DNA from: Phycisphaerae bacterium
GTDB taxonomy: Bacteria > Planctomycetota > Phycisphaerae > Sedimentisphaerales > Anaerobacaceae
Length of the DNA stretch: 46,329 nt
Direction: 5' to 3'
Assembly: GCA_012744475.1 (NCBI GenBank)
Contig: JAAYBV010000004.1
Location: 1 to 46,329, forward strand
Program-made: the position numbers and the translations under genes
Shown here: positions 33,738 through 42,934 of the stretch, piece after piece
Layout of the letters: the number at the start of each line of letters is the position of its first letter
Position numbering within the stretch: position 1 is the first letter of the stretch
The notes under the pieces: model-generated
Databases searched by the model: none
The model's input: the letters and a program-made list of their open reading frames with translations, nothing else
What the model was told of the DNA's origin: nothing

Positions 33738-36215
33738 ATGACGATGTTGTGGCAGGATATCAGATTCGGGTTGCGGATGCTGGCGAAGAATCGCGGGTTC
33801 ACGGCGATTGCCCTGATTACGCTGGCGATTGGCATTGGGGCCAACACTACCATGTTCAGCATCGCCGATCTGCTGTTGATTCAGACGCCGAGGAAGGTGA
33901 AATCTCGCGAGAAGTTGGCGGTTTTCTCGATCAAAGACGACGAAAATACAGATTTTCGTTATTCTGAGTATCTCGCCCTCCGTGATAGTAGTTTGGCTTT
34001 TAGTGATCTCATGGCCGAGGGGGGTGGCCTTGAGAGTTTTTTCGCCAACCTTGTTCATGGGGATTCGGCCCTGGAGGTTAGGACGAAATACGTGTCGGCG
34101 AACTACTTTACCTGTCTGGGGGATGCTCTGGTCCGCGGACGGGGCTTTCTGCCCGAGGAGGAGCGGCGGGGCAGTGCTCCGGTCGTGGTTCTGGGTCATC
34201 ATCTTTGGCAGCGCCTGGGGGGCGATCCGAAGCTCATCGGTGAGTATGTAACCCTCAATAGCACGCGCTGTCAGGTGGTGGGTGTGGCAGTGAAGGACTT
34301 TGGCGGCGTCACGTTCGACAGTCGTGATCTGTGGCTGTCGCTCGGGAGCTACTGGACAGTGGTGAAGTTCACCCCCGCCTGGAGTGACCGAAGAAAAGAA
34401 CTACGGCTCAACATTGTCGGACGACTTAAGCCGGAGGTGACCATGTCGGTTGCCCAGGCACAACTGAAAGCTCTGATCCCACATTTCAAACGGGAATATC
34501 CTGAACGATGGAGGGAGCAGTCCTCAATCAACCTCCGCCCGCCGGGGCGACACGAGCTACATGGTGACATTGAAGACCAGACTCGGCTTGACACCTTCGT
34601 CAGTCTGGTGTTGATGGCTGTGTCTGCGACCATCCTGGCGATCGCCTGCCTGAACCTGGCGAACATGCTGATCATGCAAGGGGCCTCGCGACAGCGTGAG
34701 ATTGCCATTCGTCTGTCGCTCGGCGGGCGCCGTTGGCGCATCATCCGGCAGTTGCTCATCGAGTCTTTGGTGCTGGCGCTGGCGGGAGGCGTCCTCGGCG
34801 TTCTTCTAGCTTCCTGGGGTACGCGCATTGTGAATATCTGGGTAGTCCCCCATTTCTGGCAAACAACGACCTTTCGATGCGGTTCGAGTCTCAGGGTTCT
34901 GGCGGGCACACTGGGCTTGTGTGTGATAACCACACTGCTGTTTGGTCTGAAACCCGCTCTGCGCTTGTCCAAGAGTGATATTGTCGGCGAGATGAAGGCC
35001 TCCGGCGGCCGTGTGCTGGGATCCCTCCGGAGAAAACGGGGCAGTGCCTCAGTGACAGGCCAGATCGCCCTGGCTGTCACCCTGATGCTCATCGCGATCC
35101 TGCTGACGCGCAGTGCCTTGGCAATAGCGAAACCGGAATGTCATTTTTCCCTGGAGGACAAGCTGATCGTCAATATCGATCTGCTTTCCGCTGGCCATGA
35201 CCAGGTATGGACTAGCCAGATCGGCGAGGCCCTGGCGGATCATCTGAAGTCCCTGCCGGAGGTTAAGGCGTTGGGCACATCGGCCAAAGTGTTCTACGGA
35301 GGGGGTGGACCGATAGTGATTGGCGAACACCTGTCAGAGTCGGCAGGGCCTCTGGCACGTAAGGCTGCCATCGCCTGGGTCGGTCAAGATTACTTCACGG
35401 CCATGGAGATCCCGCTGTTGCAGGGGCGGCTCTTCAACCGGCTGGACTGTGCCCCGGACGCGGAAGAGGTCATGATCATCGACGAGAGTTTGGCGCGTAA
35501 GCTTCGCCCGGACGGCAACGCTTTGGGGTGTTTCGTCCAGTGGGGCCTGTTCACCAAGGCGGAGGACGGTCCCTACCGAGTCGTCGGGATCGTCGCCCAC
35601 CTGCCCAACCTGGAGGACGGGGAAGTCCATGCCCAGGTGTATGCACCCCACAAGTCGGATAAGCTGCCCTCAAACCTCTATCTGCACGTTGCGAACACCG
35701 GATTGGTGGACGGTCTGCGTCAGCGAATGATTGAGGAAATTCATAAAGTCGATGCCCGAATTTCGGTGAAATCGGTGGAAACATTGGCCCAGATACATGA
35801 TAGCAATTCCTCCGTAAAGATGGCGAGACTAGGTGCTCGTGCAGGACTGGCGGCCGGGGCAACGGCTTTATTCTTGGCGTCGCTGGGCATCTATGCAATC
35901 AAGGGTCATATGGTTGTCACACGTACATCGGAGATCGGCGTCCGCATGGCCCTGGGAGCAACGCGCGGCAGCATCGTGGGCATGGTCCTGCGGGAGGGAC
36001 TTCTGCTGACGCTGGCGGGCTTGCTGGTCGGGCTGGCGATAGGATTGGCTGTGGCCAAGGTATCGGCCAGTCTGCTCTACGGCATCAGCCCGATTGATCC
36101 GCTCAGCATCCTCGTGACGGTGGTGTTGCTGGGCACCGCCTCGCTGCTGGCCGGCTACCTCCCGGCCCGGCGGGCGTCGAGGATCGATCCGATGGTGGCG
36201 CTGCGCTACGAATGA
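33738..36215 (+). CDS. ADOP/MacB-type ABC permease 1
   Basis: This protein of 825 residues has the layout of the ADOP family (two tandem MacB-type periplasmic/FtsX permease units). It opens with MLWQDIRFGLRMLAKNRGFTAIALITLAIGIGANT, the family's N-terminal signature and first membrane helix. Central membrane helices follow at ~295-320, ~345-370 and ~395-415 (LNLANMLIMQGASRQREIAIRLSLG), and a terminal three-helix FtsX block ends in PARRASRIDPMVALRYE. Such permeases work with a MacB/LolD-type ATPase and a membrane-fusion protein in export or envelope stress defence. GGAG lies 7 bases before the start. It is the first gene of the operon and the one nearest the sigma-54 promoter. Confidence 0.92.
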   Translation: MTMLWQDIRFGLRMLAKNRGFTAIALITLAIGIGANTTMFSIADLLLIQTPRKVKSREKLAVFSIKDDENTDFRYSEYLALRDSSLAFSDLMAEGGGLESFFANLVHGDSALEVRTKYVSANYFTCLGDALVRGRGFLPEEERRGSAPVVVLGHHLWQRLGGDPKLIGEYVTLNSTRCQVVGVAVKDFGGVTFDSRDLWLSLGSYWTVVKFTPAWSDRRKELRLNIVGRLKPEVTMSVAQAQLKALIPHFKREYPERWREQSSINLRPPGRHELHGDIEDQTRLDTFVSLVLMAVSATILAIACLNLANMLIMQGASRQREIAIRLSLGGRRWRIIRQLLIESLVLALAGGVLGVLLASWGTRIVNIWVVPHFWQTTTFRCGSSLRVLAGTLGLCVITTLLFGLKPALRLSKSDIVGEMKASGGRVLGSLRRKRGSASVTGQIALAVTLMLIAILLTRSALAIAKPECHFSLEDKLIVNIDLLSAGHDQVWTSQIGEALADHLKSLPEVKALGTSAKVFYGGGGPIVIGEHLSESAGPLARKAAIAWVGQDYFTAMEIPLLQGRLFNRLDCAPDAEEVMIIDESLARKLRPDGNALGCFVQWGLFTKAEDGPYRVVGIVAHLPNLEDGEVHAQVYAPHKSDKLPSNLYLHVANTGLVDGLRQRMIEEIHKVDARISVKSVETLAQIHDSNSSVKMARLGARAGLAAGATALFLASLGIYAIKGHMVVTRTSEIGVRMALGATRGSIVGMVLREGLLLTLAGLLVGLAIGLAVAKVSASLLYGISPIDPLSILVTVVLLGTASLLAGYLPARRASRIDPMVALRYE

Positions 36216-36221
36216 GAAGGA

Positions 36222-36342
36222 GTTGTCAGTTCACAGTGGACGGTTGCCGGTTGGCAGCAAGAACGGGCGATTGTGGCAGGGCAACTGGGAACTGACAACT
36301 GTCAACCGACAACTGGCAACTGGCAACTGGCAACCGACAGCC
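36222..36342 (+). repeat. CAGTT/AACTG hairpin element E2
   Basis: The left side starts GTTGTCAGTTCACAGTGG and the right side has repeated AACTGACAAC / CAACTGGCAACTGG units. A perfect 10-bp inverted pair is GTTGTCAGTT (36222-36231) with AACTGACAAC (36290-36299). It fills the whole spacer between permeases 1 and 2 and is nearly identical to E3. Confidence 0.85.
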
Positions 36343-36353
36343 GGAGAGCGAAA

Positions 36354-38798
36354 ATGGGAACACTGTGGCAGGATATCAGATTCGGTTTGCGGATGCTGAG
36401 GAAGAGCCCTGGGTTCACCACTGTAGCGGTGCTGACGCTGGCGCTGGGGATCGGCGCGAATCTGGCGTTGTTCGGGATTCTGAACGAGATGTTGCTGCGG
36501 CCTAAGCCGGTGTCGCGGCCGGATGAGCTGCGGGCGGTGGTGCCGGTCAATACAGCGAAGCAACGCCTTCACATCCTTGTCTACCGGCACTACTACGACG
36601 CGATTCGGGAGAAGACTCGTTTTTTCAACGACGTCATCGGGTACGCGGATGTCGAGCCGAAAATGCGTACGGCTGACGGCTTGGAACGTGTTCAAGCGGA
36701 GCTGGTTACGCCTGGTTACTTCCCGTTCCTCGGGGTGCGTGCGGCGCGGGGGCGAGTCTTTGGGTCGGAGGAGGATGCGGAGGCCGGGGGGCACCCGGTG
36801 GCGTTGATCAGCGACGCGTTTTGGCGGCGGCAGTTTGGCGGAGCGCCGGACGTGGTGGGCAAGATACTGATACTCAACGAGACGCCGGTGGAAATCGTGG
36901 GGGTGGCCCCTAAGGGGTTTGGGGGGCTCGGTCCGCAGCCGGCGAGTTTGTGGATGCCGGCGAACATGGAGCCCGTGCTGGAGAAGTGGGCGGCGAGTTA
37001 TGAGACCGTGGGCCGGTTGGCGGAGGCGAAGGCGGTGGCGGCGGCGACGGAGTACGTGTCGTCGATCGTGGCGGAGGTGACGCAGGCGCTGTTGGCTTCC
37101 AAGCCAGCGGGACTACCTCTGCGTGGCGTCTACCCGGAGTTCACGGGGGTTCGGCTCGATCCGATCGGGCGGGGTCTGCTGGGTACGTCGTATGATAGGC
37201 CAAAGATCGTCAGTTTTCTGCAGTTCGGGATGGTGGCGACGGTGCTGTTGCTGGCGATTGCGTGCGCCAACGTGGCCGGGTTGTTTCTGGCTCGCGCTTT
37301 GCAGCGTCGGCGAGAGACGGCTACGCGTGTGGCGCTGGGGGCGACGCGTGGGGCGCTGATGCGTGGGGTGATGTGTGAAGGGGTGCTGGTGGCGGCGGCG
37401 GGCACGGTGGCGGCGCTGGTGGTGTATGCGTGGGTGGGACGGGGGATCATGAGCCTGGCGGATTGGTGGTCGGGTCCGGCACTGCGGCTGGCGCCTGACG
37501 TGCGCGTGCTGGTGTTTGCGGCTGGGGGTGCGCTGGCGGTTGGGGTGGGCTTCAGTCTGGTGCCGGCGCTGCAGGCGATGCGGTTCGAGCCAGCGGCGGC
37601 GCTGAAGGACGGTCAGGGGGCGGGCCGGCAGCGGCTGTGGCTGCGTCATGGGTTGATTGTGGGTCAGGTGGTGGGGTCGATTGTTCTGCTGTGCGGAGCG
37701 ATGCTGTGCCTGCGGAGTATGCGGAAACAACTGGCGGTGGATGTGGGATACCGCTACGACCGGCTGGCGACTGCTCAACTCGATCTGGAGCGGATCGGTT
37801 TCACAGAAGGGAGTTTCGAGCCGCAACTGGCCGAGATCGTTCGGCGGCTGCGGCTCATTCCCGGGGTCGAGCAAGTGGGCGTTGCGGGGCGGCCACCGCT
37901 AGGCGGGCAACAAGTAGGAAGTCTGCCCAGTGACACGTTTGTGCCCGAGGGCTACGAATCACCCGATGGTTGCTCCGTGGACTCCGCAATCTACAGCCGG
38001 ATCGGTCCGGGTATGTTCCGTATCATGGGTGTGCCTGTGCTGCGTGGACGCGAGTTTGGCCAGGAAGATGTCGACTCAGGGCGGCTGGTCGTGGTGGTGA
38101 ACGAGAGTTTCGCGGAGCGGTTCTGGCCGGGACAGGACCCTGTGGGCAAACACATTTATAAATGGCCGGTGATCGGTGTGGTGAAGGACGCGTGTATCAA
38201 TGGATACGACGACTGGCCGGGGCCGGCGGTCTTTCGCTGCGTGAAGAAGGCGGAGCTGCTCCATGCGACGCTGGTGATTCGTACGCGGGGGGATGCGCGG
38301 CGGGTCGTGGGCTCGGTGCGACGGGAGTTGGGGCGGGTCCATCCGCGGCTGGTAGAGGGGGACGTGCGGCCCGTGCGGGACATTGTCAAGGATGCGCTGG
38401 CGTTTCAGCAGGCGGCTTTGCGCATACTGGGGGCGCTGGGCGTTCTGGCGTTGGTACTGGCGTCGGTGGGGACGTATGGGGTGATGGCGTACGTGGTGAG
38501 CAGCCGGACGCGGGAGGTGGGGATCCGTTTGGCGGTGGGGGCGACGCGAGGGGACGTGATGTGGCTGGTTCTGTTGACAGGGTTGCGACTGGGATTGGTT
38601 GCGATGGCGATTGGGCTGCCTTTGGCGCTGGCGGCGGCGGTGGTGCTGCGAAACAGAATCGCGGGGGTCAGTCCGTTCGATCCGGTGTCTTTCGTGGCGG
38701 TTGCGGCGTGTGTGCTGGCGGCGCTGCTGGCGGCTTGCTGGGTGCCGGCCCGGCGGGCGGCGCGGATCGATCCGATGGTGGCGTTGCGATATGAATGA
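36354..38798 (+). CDS. ADOP/MacB-type ABC permease 2
   Basis: This 814-residue member of the same family opens with MGTLWQDIRFGLRMLRKSPGFTTVAVLTLALGIGAN. Mid-protein helices follow (MVATVLLLAIACANVAGLFLARALQRRRETATRVALG), then a second periplasmic region (~500-680) and a terminal FtsX block ending PARRAARIDPMVALRYE. It is more distant from permeases 1 and 3 than those are from each other, and its codon use in the second half is strikingly GGG/GCG-rich. The start at 36354 follows GGAGAGCG. The first ~45 coding bases, with the E2 spacer, are nearly identical to the start of permease 3, suggesting duplication or gene conversion of the junction. Confidence 0.92.
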   Translation: MGTLWQDIRFGLRMLRKSPGFTTVAVLTLALGIGANLALFGILNEMLLRPKPVSRPDELRAVVPVNTAKQRLHILVYRHYYDAIREKTRFFNDVIGYADVEPKMRTADGLERVQAELVTPGYFPFLGVRAARGRVFGSEEDAEAGGHPVALISDAFWRRQFGGAPDVVGKILILNETPVEIVGVAPKGFGGLGPQPASLWMPANMEPVLEKWAASYETVGRLAEAKAVAAATEYVSSIVAEVTQALLASKPAGLPLRGVYPEFTGVRLDPIGRGLLGTSYDRPKIVSFLQFGMVATVLLLAIACANVAGLFLARALQRRRETATRVALGATRGALMRGVMCEGVLVAAAGTVAALVVYAWVGRGIMSLADWWSGPALRLAPDVRVLVFAAGGALAVGVGFSLVPALQAMRFEPAAALKDGQGAGRQRLWLRHGLIVGQVVGSIVLLCGAMLCLRSMRKQLAVDVGYRYDRLATAQLDLERIGFTEGSFEPQLAEIVRRLRLIPGVEQVGVAGRPPLGGQQVGSLPSDTFVPEGYESPDGCSVDSAIYSRIGPGMFRIMGVPVLRGREFGQEDVDSGRLVVVVNESFAERFWPGQDPVGKHIYKWPVIGVVKDACINGYDDWPGPAVFRCVKKAELLHATLVIRTRGDARRVVGSVRRELGRVHPRLVEGDVRPVRDIVKDALAFQQAALRILGALGVLALVLASVGTYGVMAYVVSSRTREVGIRLAVGATRGDVMWLVLLTGLRLGLVAMAIGLPLALAAAVVLRNRIAGVSPFDPVSFVAVAACVLAALLAACWVPARRAARIDPMVALRYE

Positions 38799-38803
38799 AA
38801 GAG

Positions 38804-38918
38804 AGTTCACAGTGGACGGTTGCCGGTTGGCAGCAAGAACTGACGGTTGTGGCAGGGCAACTGGGAACTGACAACTGTCAACCGACAACTGGCAACTGGC
38901 AACTGGCAACCGACAGCC
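38804..38918 (+). repeat. CAGTT/AACTG hairpin element E3
   Basis: This element is nearly identical to E2 apart from a small difference in the centre (AACTGACGG for AACGGGCGA). It occupies the spacer between permeases 2 and 3 and continues into the same GGAGAGCGAAAATGGGAAC start context. Confidence 0.85.
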
Positions 38919-38929
38919 GGAGAGCGAAA

Positions 38930-41473
38930 ATGGGAACCTTGTGGCAGGATATCCGATTCGGTTTGCGGATGCTGGCGAAGAATCGCGGGTTCACGGCGAT
39001 TGCCCTGATTACGCTGGCCATCGGCATCGGAGCCAACACGATCATGTTCAGCGTGGTCAATACGCTGCTCTTTCGACCGCTGCCCGTCAAAGAGCCTGAT
39101 CGATTGGTGCGCTGCGAGGTCGGTGAGGCCCGTCTCCTCCCGTATGCGGGCTATGTCGACTTGCGTGACAACAATCCCGCGTTCAGCGATCTCATCGCCC
39201 ACAGTTACTACGGCGGAGTGCCCGATACCCTGGTAAGAGACGGTAGCGTAACACCTGTGGCGGCGCTGTTTGTCTCGGCCAACTACTTCACCGCGCTCGG
39301 GGCAGCCTCGCTCTACGGGCGGACGTTTTTGCCTGAGGAGGAAGTGGCCTCTGCCGAGCCGGTGGCGGTCCTGAGCTACCGAACCTGGCAGCGCCTGGGG
39401 GCGGAGCCCGAAATCGTGGACACCTATGTACATCTCAACGGCAAGCCCTGTCGAATCATCGGCGTGGCACCCAAGACGTTCACCGGCGCCGCCGTCGTGG
39501 GCCCCGACGTCTGGTTGCCTCTGGGGACGTACGGTCGTGTGGGCAAGTACTGGGTAGAGAGGTATGAGGGGACGGATGACCAATGGAACTACCCGCCATC
39601 GGCCGTCGTGGGACGACTCAAACCTGGCCTGGGGATATCCGAGGCCCAAGCGAGGCTGCAATCGGTGCTCCCACGCCTGAAGCAGATGTATCCCAGGTAT
39701 GCGAAGAGGTGGGAGCGAGAGAACGCCACGTTTCACCTCCGCCCGTTGCCCAGACTCAACGCCGGCGCGGTCGACAATGACAAGCCTGCATTGGATCGCA
39801 TCGGCCTGGGTTTGATGGGAATCTCCGGCGTCGTTCTGCTCATTGCCTGCCTGAACCTGGCGAACATGATCGTCGTTCAGGGGCAGGGACGCCAGCGGGA
39901 AATCGCCATCCGTGCGGCTATCGGAGGCGGGCGCCCGAGGATCGTGCGGCAGTTACTGATCGAATCGCTTCTCCTGGCCGTATTCGGTGGCATTCTGGCG
40001 GTGGGCGTGGCCCTCTGGGGCATGCGGGTTCTCAAACTGTGGGCGGCGATGGGCCGGCTGCCCTTGTACCTGGGCTCGGCCATCGCCTCCGGCATCGCGC
40101 TCGACGTTCGCGTCCTGGCGGCCACCCTGGGTTTCTGCCTGATCGCCACGGTACTCTTCGGCCTGAGACCGGCGCTGCGCCTATCGGGACGCGATCTTGT
40201 GGGTGACCTGAAGGAATCCGGCCGAGGCGTGCTTGAAGCGACGCGAAGAAGGCGATTTTTCGTACCGCGCGGCCTGTCGGTGCTCTGTCAAATGGCCCTG
40301 TCTGTCGCGCTGGTCATGACCGCGACCCTGTTGGCTCGAACTGCGCTGAGGGCTGTCAGGGCCGAACCCGGTTTTGGCCTCGACGGCAAGGTGGTCGTCA
40401 GCGTGAAGCCGTTCGCGGGAGGTTACAGCATTCCTCAAGCCAAACAAGCCTGCGAGACGCTGGCCCAGCGATTGAAGGATCTCCCCGAGATTCAGGCCGT
40501 GGGCCTGTCCTGTAAATCTCCTGTGGACCTGGGGTGGTGGCCCTGGGTTCGCGGAAGAGTCGTCGAGTATGTGCCGGGCCGCGAAGATGACGCGTCAGGC
40601 AGCCTGTTGACGAAGCCACTTCACGAGTATGAGGTGAACGGCGATTACTTCGAAGCGATGGGAATTCGGCTCTTGCTGGGTCGGCCCTTTCGCCCTCTCG
40701 ACAGCGCTCCCGATGCAGAACCGGTCGTGATCATCGACGAGCTTCTGGCCCGCAAACTCCGGCCGGATGGCAATGCCCTTGGCTGTCTCATCCAGTATGG
40801 CACTGGCGGGTTGTCGTCGCCTTGCCGAGTGGTCGGAATCGTACCGAATCTGCGGAGCGCTTGGGGCAATGATGACGTCCAACCCCTCCTCTATAAGCCG
40901 ATCGAGTCGCATCACATGCCCGGGTCCATCCATTTGCGAGTCAGAAGCACGGCGTCGGGAGCCGAGGCCGCACTCGTGCGAACCATCGGCGAGCGGATTC
41001 GAAAGATCGATCCTCGCCTGCCGGTCCTTGCGGTTGCGTCTCTGGCGGACCGACACCGCCATCATCCCACCGTCTTGTTCGCGCGCGTCGTGGCCCGACT
41101 GGCGGTGATGTTCGGAGCCATGGCCCTGTTCCTGGCCGGTATGGGCCTTTATGCTGTCAAGAGCCATATGGTTGCTTCACGGACCCCGGAGATTGGCATC
41201 CGCATGGCGTTGGGCGCCACACGGCGGGACATTCTGACCCTGGTGCTTCGTCAGGGGGCGATATCGACGGCTGTCGGGCTGCTGGTCGGCACGCTGCTGG
41301 CGGTCGCTATGACACGGGTGATACGCAGCGCGCTCCAGGGCATCAGTACCATCGATCTGGTGAGCATAGTTGTCACCGTGGCTATACTCACAGCGACTTC
41401 CGTGCTGGCCACGTATATCCCTGCCCGGCGGGCGGCGCGGGTCGATCCGATGGTGGCGCTGCGCCACGAATGA
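38930..41473 (+). CDS. ADOP/MacB-type ABC permease 3
   Basis: This 847-residue ADOP permease opens with MGTLWQDIRFGLRMLAKNRGFTAIALITLAIGIGANT and ends PARRAARVDPMVALRHE. The region from ~39830 (ISGVVLLIACLNLANMIVVQGQGRQREIAIRAAIGG) marks the first FtsX block. The second periplasmic region contains the repeated family pattern YEVNGDYFEAMGIRLLLGRPF and PVVIIDELLARKLRPDGNALGC, which is close to permease 1 (EEVMIIDESLARKLRPDGNALGC), so 1 and 3 are recent paralogues. Paired permeases of this sort often form heterodimers; that is inference here. Confidence 0.92.
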   Translation: MGTLWQDIRFGLRMLAKNRGFTAIALITLAIGIGANTIMFSVVNTLLFRPLPVKEPDRLVRCEVGEARLLPYAGYVDLRDNNPAFSDLIAHSYYGGVPDTLVRDGSVTPVAALFVSANYFTALGAASLYGRTFLPEEEVASAEPVAVLSYRTWQRLGAEPEIVDTYVHLNGKPCRIIGVAPKTFTGAAVVGPDVWLPLGTYGRVGKYWVERYEGTDDQWNYPPSAVVGRLKPGLGISEAQARLQSVLPRLKQMYPRYAKRWERENATFHLRPLPRLNAGAVDNDKPALDRIGLGLMGISGVVLLIACLNLANMIVVQGQGRQREIAIRAAIGGGRPRIVRQLLIESLLLAVFGGILAVGVALWGMRVLKLWAAMGRLPLYLGSAIASGIALDVRVLAATLGFCLIATVLFGLRPALRLSGRDLVGDLKESGRGVLEATRRRRFFVPRGLSVLCQMALSVALVMTATLLARTALRAVRAEPGFGLDGKVVVSVKPFAGGYSIPQAKQACETLAQRLKDLPEIQAVGLSCKSPVDLGWWPWVRGRVVEYVPGREDDASGSLLTKPLHEYEVNGDYFEAMGIRLLLGRPFRPLDSAPDAEPVVIIDELLARKLRPDGNALGCLIQYGTGGLSSPCRVVGIVPNLRSAWGNDDVQPLLYKPIESHHMPGSIHLRVRSTASGAEAALVRTIGERIRKIDPRLPVLAVASLADRHRHHPTVLFARVVARLAVMFGAMALFLAGMGLYAVKSHMVASRTPEIGIRMALGATRRDILTLVLRQGAISTAVGLLVGTLLAVAMTRVIRSALQGISTIDLVSIVVTVAILTATSVLATYIPARRAARVDPMVALRHE

Positions 41474-41479
41474 AGGAGA

Positions 41480-41598
41480 GTTCACGGTGGACGGTTGCCG
41501 GTTGGCAGCAAGAACTGACGGTTGTGGCAGGGCAACTGGGAACTGACAACTGTCGACTGACAACGGATAGCTGACAACTGAGAACCGACAACTGGCAG
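41480..41598 (+). repeat. CAGTT/AACTG hairpin element E4
   Basis: The first ~80 bases match E3, then the element diverges into other AACTG-type units (CGACTGACAACGG, AGCTGACAACTGAG, AACCGACAACTGGCAGGA). The terminal AGGA serves as a ribosome-binding site for the fusion-protein gene at 41607. Confidence 0.82.
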
Positions 41599-41606
41599 GA
41601 TCTGGC

Positions 41607-42869
41607 ATGGATATACCGCGAAAATCGGCGAAGCGTATGAAGATGATCCGGCGGGGCGTGATCGCCACGGTCGGGCTGGTGGTGATCGCGGCAGTTACGG
41701 TGGGCCTCTCGCGGCTGGAGCCGGCGGCGCCGAGCGTGGACCGCCGCACGCTCTGGCTGGACACCGTCAAACGCGGCTCCATGTTGCGACAAGTGCGAGG
41801 CGTCGGCACCCTGGTCTCGGAGGACATCCTGGTGGTTCCCGCCCTGGTGAGCGGCCGCGTCACCTACATCCGGGTTCTGCCGGGCGCCATCGTCGACGCC
41901 AACACTGTGATCCTGGAGCTGAGCAATCCCGATCTGGAGCGGGAACTGCTGGATGCCACTTCGCAACTGAACTCGGCCAAGGCCAGGCTGAGCGCCCAGA
42001 GAACGAGTCTGCAAGATCAACTCCTTGGAAACGAAGCGTCTTTGGCGCAATACCAGGCTTCCTGCGACGAGGCCAGGCTCCGCGCCGAGGTCAACCAGAA
42101 GCAGTTCGAGCAGGATCTGATTCCCGAATTGGAACTGACGCTGTCCCAGACGAACGCCGAGCGGGCCAAGCGCCTTCTCGAAATCAACAAGAGACGCTTT
42201 GAGATGTTCGAGAAGGAGACGGTGCCGGGGCAGTTGGCCGAGTTGCAGGAATCGGTGAGCCAGGCCGAATCGCTCTGTGAGCTCAAACGCCGGCAGATCG
42301 AGTCTCTGAAAGTCAGGGCCGGCACGAACGGCGTGCTGGCTCAGGTCAAAGACAAGATCGAGCCGGGCCAGCAGATTGCGCCCGGAACGGTGCTGGCGCG
42401 CATCACGAACCCGAGCCGTCTCAAAGCGCAGTTGAAGATCCCCGAAGTGCAGGCCCGCGATGTGCTCATCGGCCTGCTCGCGGAAGTGGACACGTACAAC
42501 GGCACCGTCCAGGGCGCCGTCTCCCGTATCGATCCGACGGTGATCGAGGGCAATGTGACGGTGGACATCACGCTGAACGGCGCACTGCCCAAAGGCGCCC
42601 GCCCGGATCTCTCTGTGACCGGGACCATCGAAATCGAGCGGCTGGAGGACGCGCTCAATGTTGGAAGGCCCGTCTCGGCCTCGTCGGAGGGGGTCTCGGA
42701 ACTCTTCAAGGTCGTCGAGGAGGGCAAGTACGCGATTCGCACGCGCGTGCGATTCGGCCGCGTCTCCGTCAGCACGATCGAAGTCCTCGAAGGGCTGGAC
42801 GTCGGCGACGAGATCATCCTCAGCGACATGTCCCAATGGGACGGCCAGGACCGGCTGCGCCTGAAGTAG
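41607..42869 (+). CDS. HlyD/MacA-type membrane-fusion protein
   Basis: This 420-residue periplasmic adaptor has one N-terminal membrane anchor (~17-35, GVIATVGLVVIAAVTVGLS). The flanking beta-barrel and half-lipoyl segment (VRGVGTLVSEDILVVPALVSGRVTYIRVLPGAIVDANTVI) is followed by a long alpha-helical hairpin (~110-235, with SQLNSAKARLSAQRTSL and LAELQESVSQAESLCELKRRQIE). The second lipoyl half (GVLAQVKDKIEPGQQIAPGTVLARI) and a membrane-proximal domain come last. It would connect the permeases to an outer-membrane duct or stabilise their periplasmic domains. The upstream ribosome-binding site derives from repeat E4. Confidence 0.92.
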   Translation: MDIPRKSAKRMKMIRRGVIATVGLVVIAAVTVGLSRLEPAAPSVDRRTLWLDTVKRGSMLRQVRGVGTLVSEDILVVPALVSGRVTYIRVLPGAIVDANTVILELSNPDLERELLDATSQLNSAKARLSAQRTSLQDQLLGNEASLAQYQASCDEARLRAEVNQKQFEQDLIPELELTLSQTNAERAKRLLEINKRRFEMFEKETVPGQLAELQESVSQAESLCELKRRQIESLKVRAGTNGVLAQVKDKIEPGQQIAPGTVLARITNPSRLKAQLKIPEVQARDVLIGLLAEVDTYNGTVQGAVSRIDPTVIEGNVTVDITLNGALPKGARPDLSVTGTIEIERLEDALNVGRPVSASSEGVSELFKVVEEGKYAIRTRVRFGRVSVSTIEVLEGLDVGDEIILSDMSQWDGQDRLRLK

Positions 42870-42874
42870 ACGTC

Positions 42875-42914
42875 AATTGGCAGTTGTCAGTCTCCAGTTG
42901 ACGGTTGACAGTTG
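42875..42914 (+). repeat. Left CAGTT array flanking the four-helix-bundle gene (E5 left)
   Basis: It has AATTGGCAGTTGTCAG, TCTCCAGTTGACGG and TTGACAGTTGGGG: about four CAGTT/GTTGA units of ~10 bases, in the opposite orientation to the array at 43327-43378. Confidence 0.8.
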
Positions 42915-42934
42915 GGGAAGGAAGAGCAGAAGTC

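Noticed and set aside
33646-41598. CRISPR array
   Set aside because: Units are ~10 bases, imperfect, in inverted halves and without unique spacers of constant length, and there are no cas genes.
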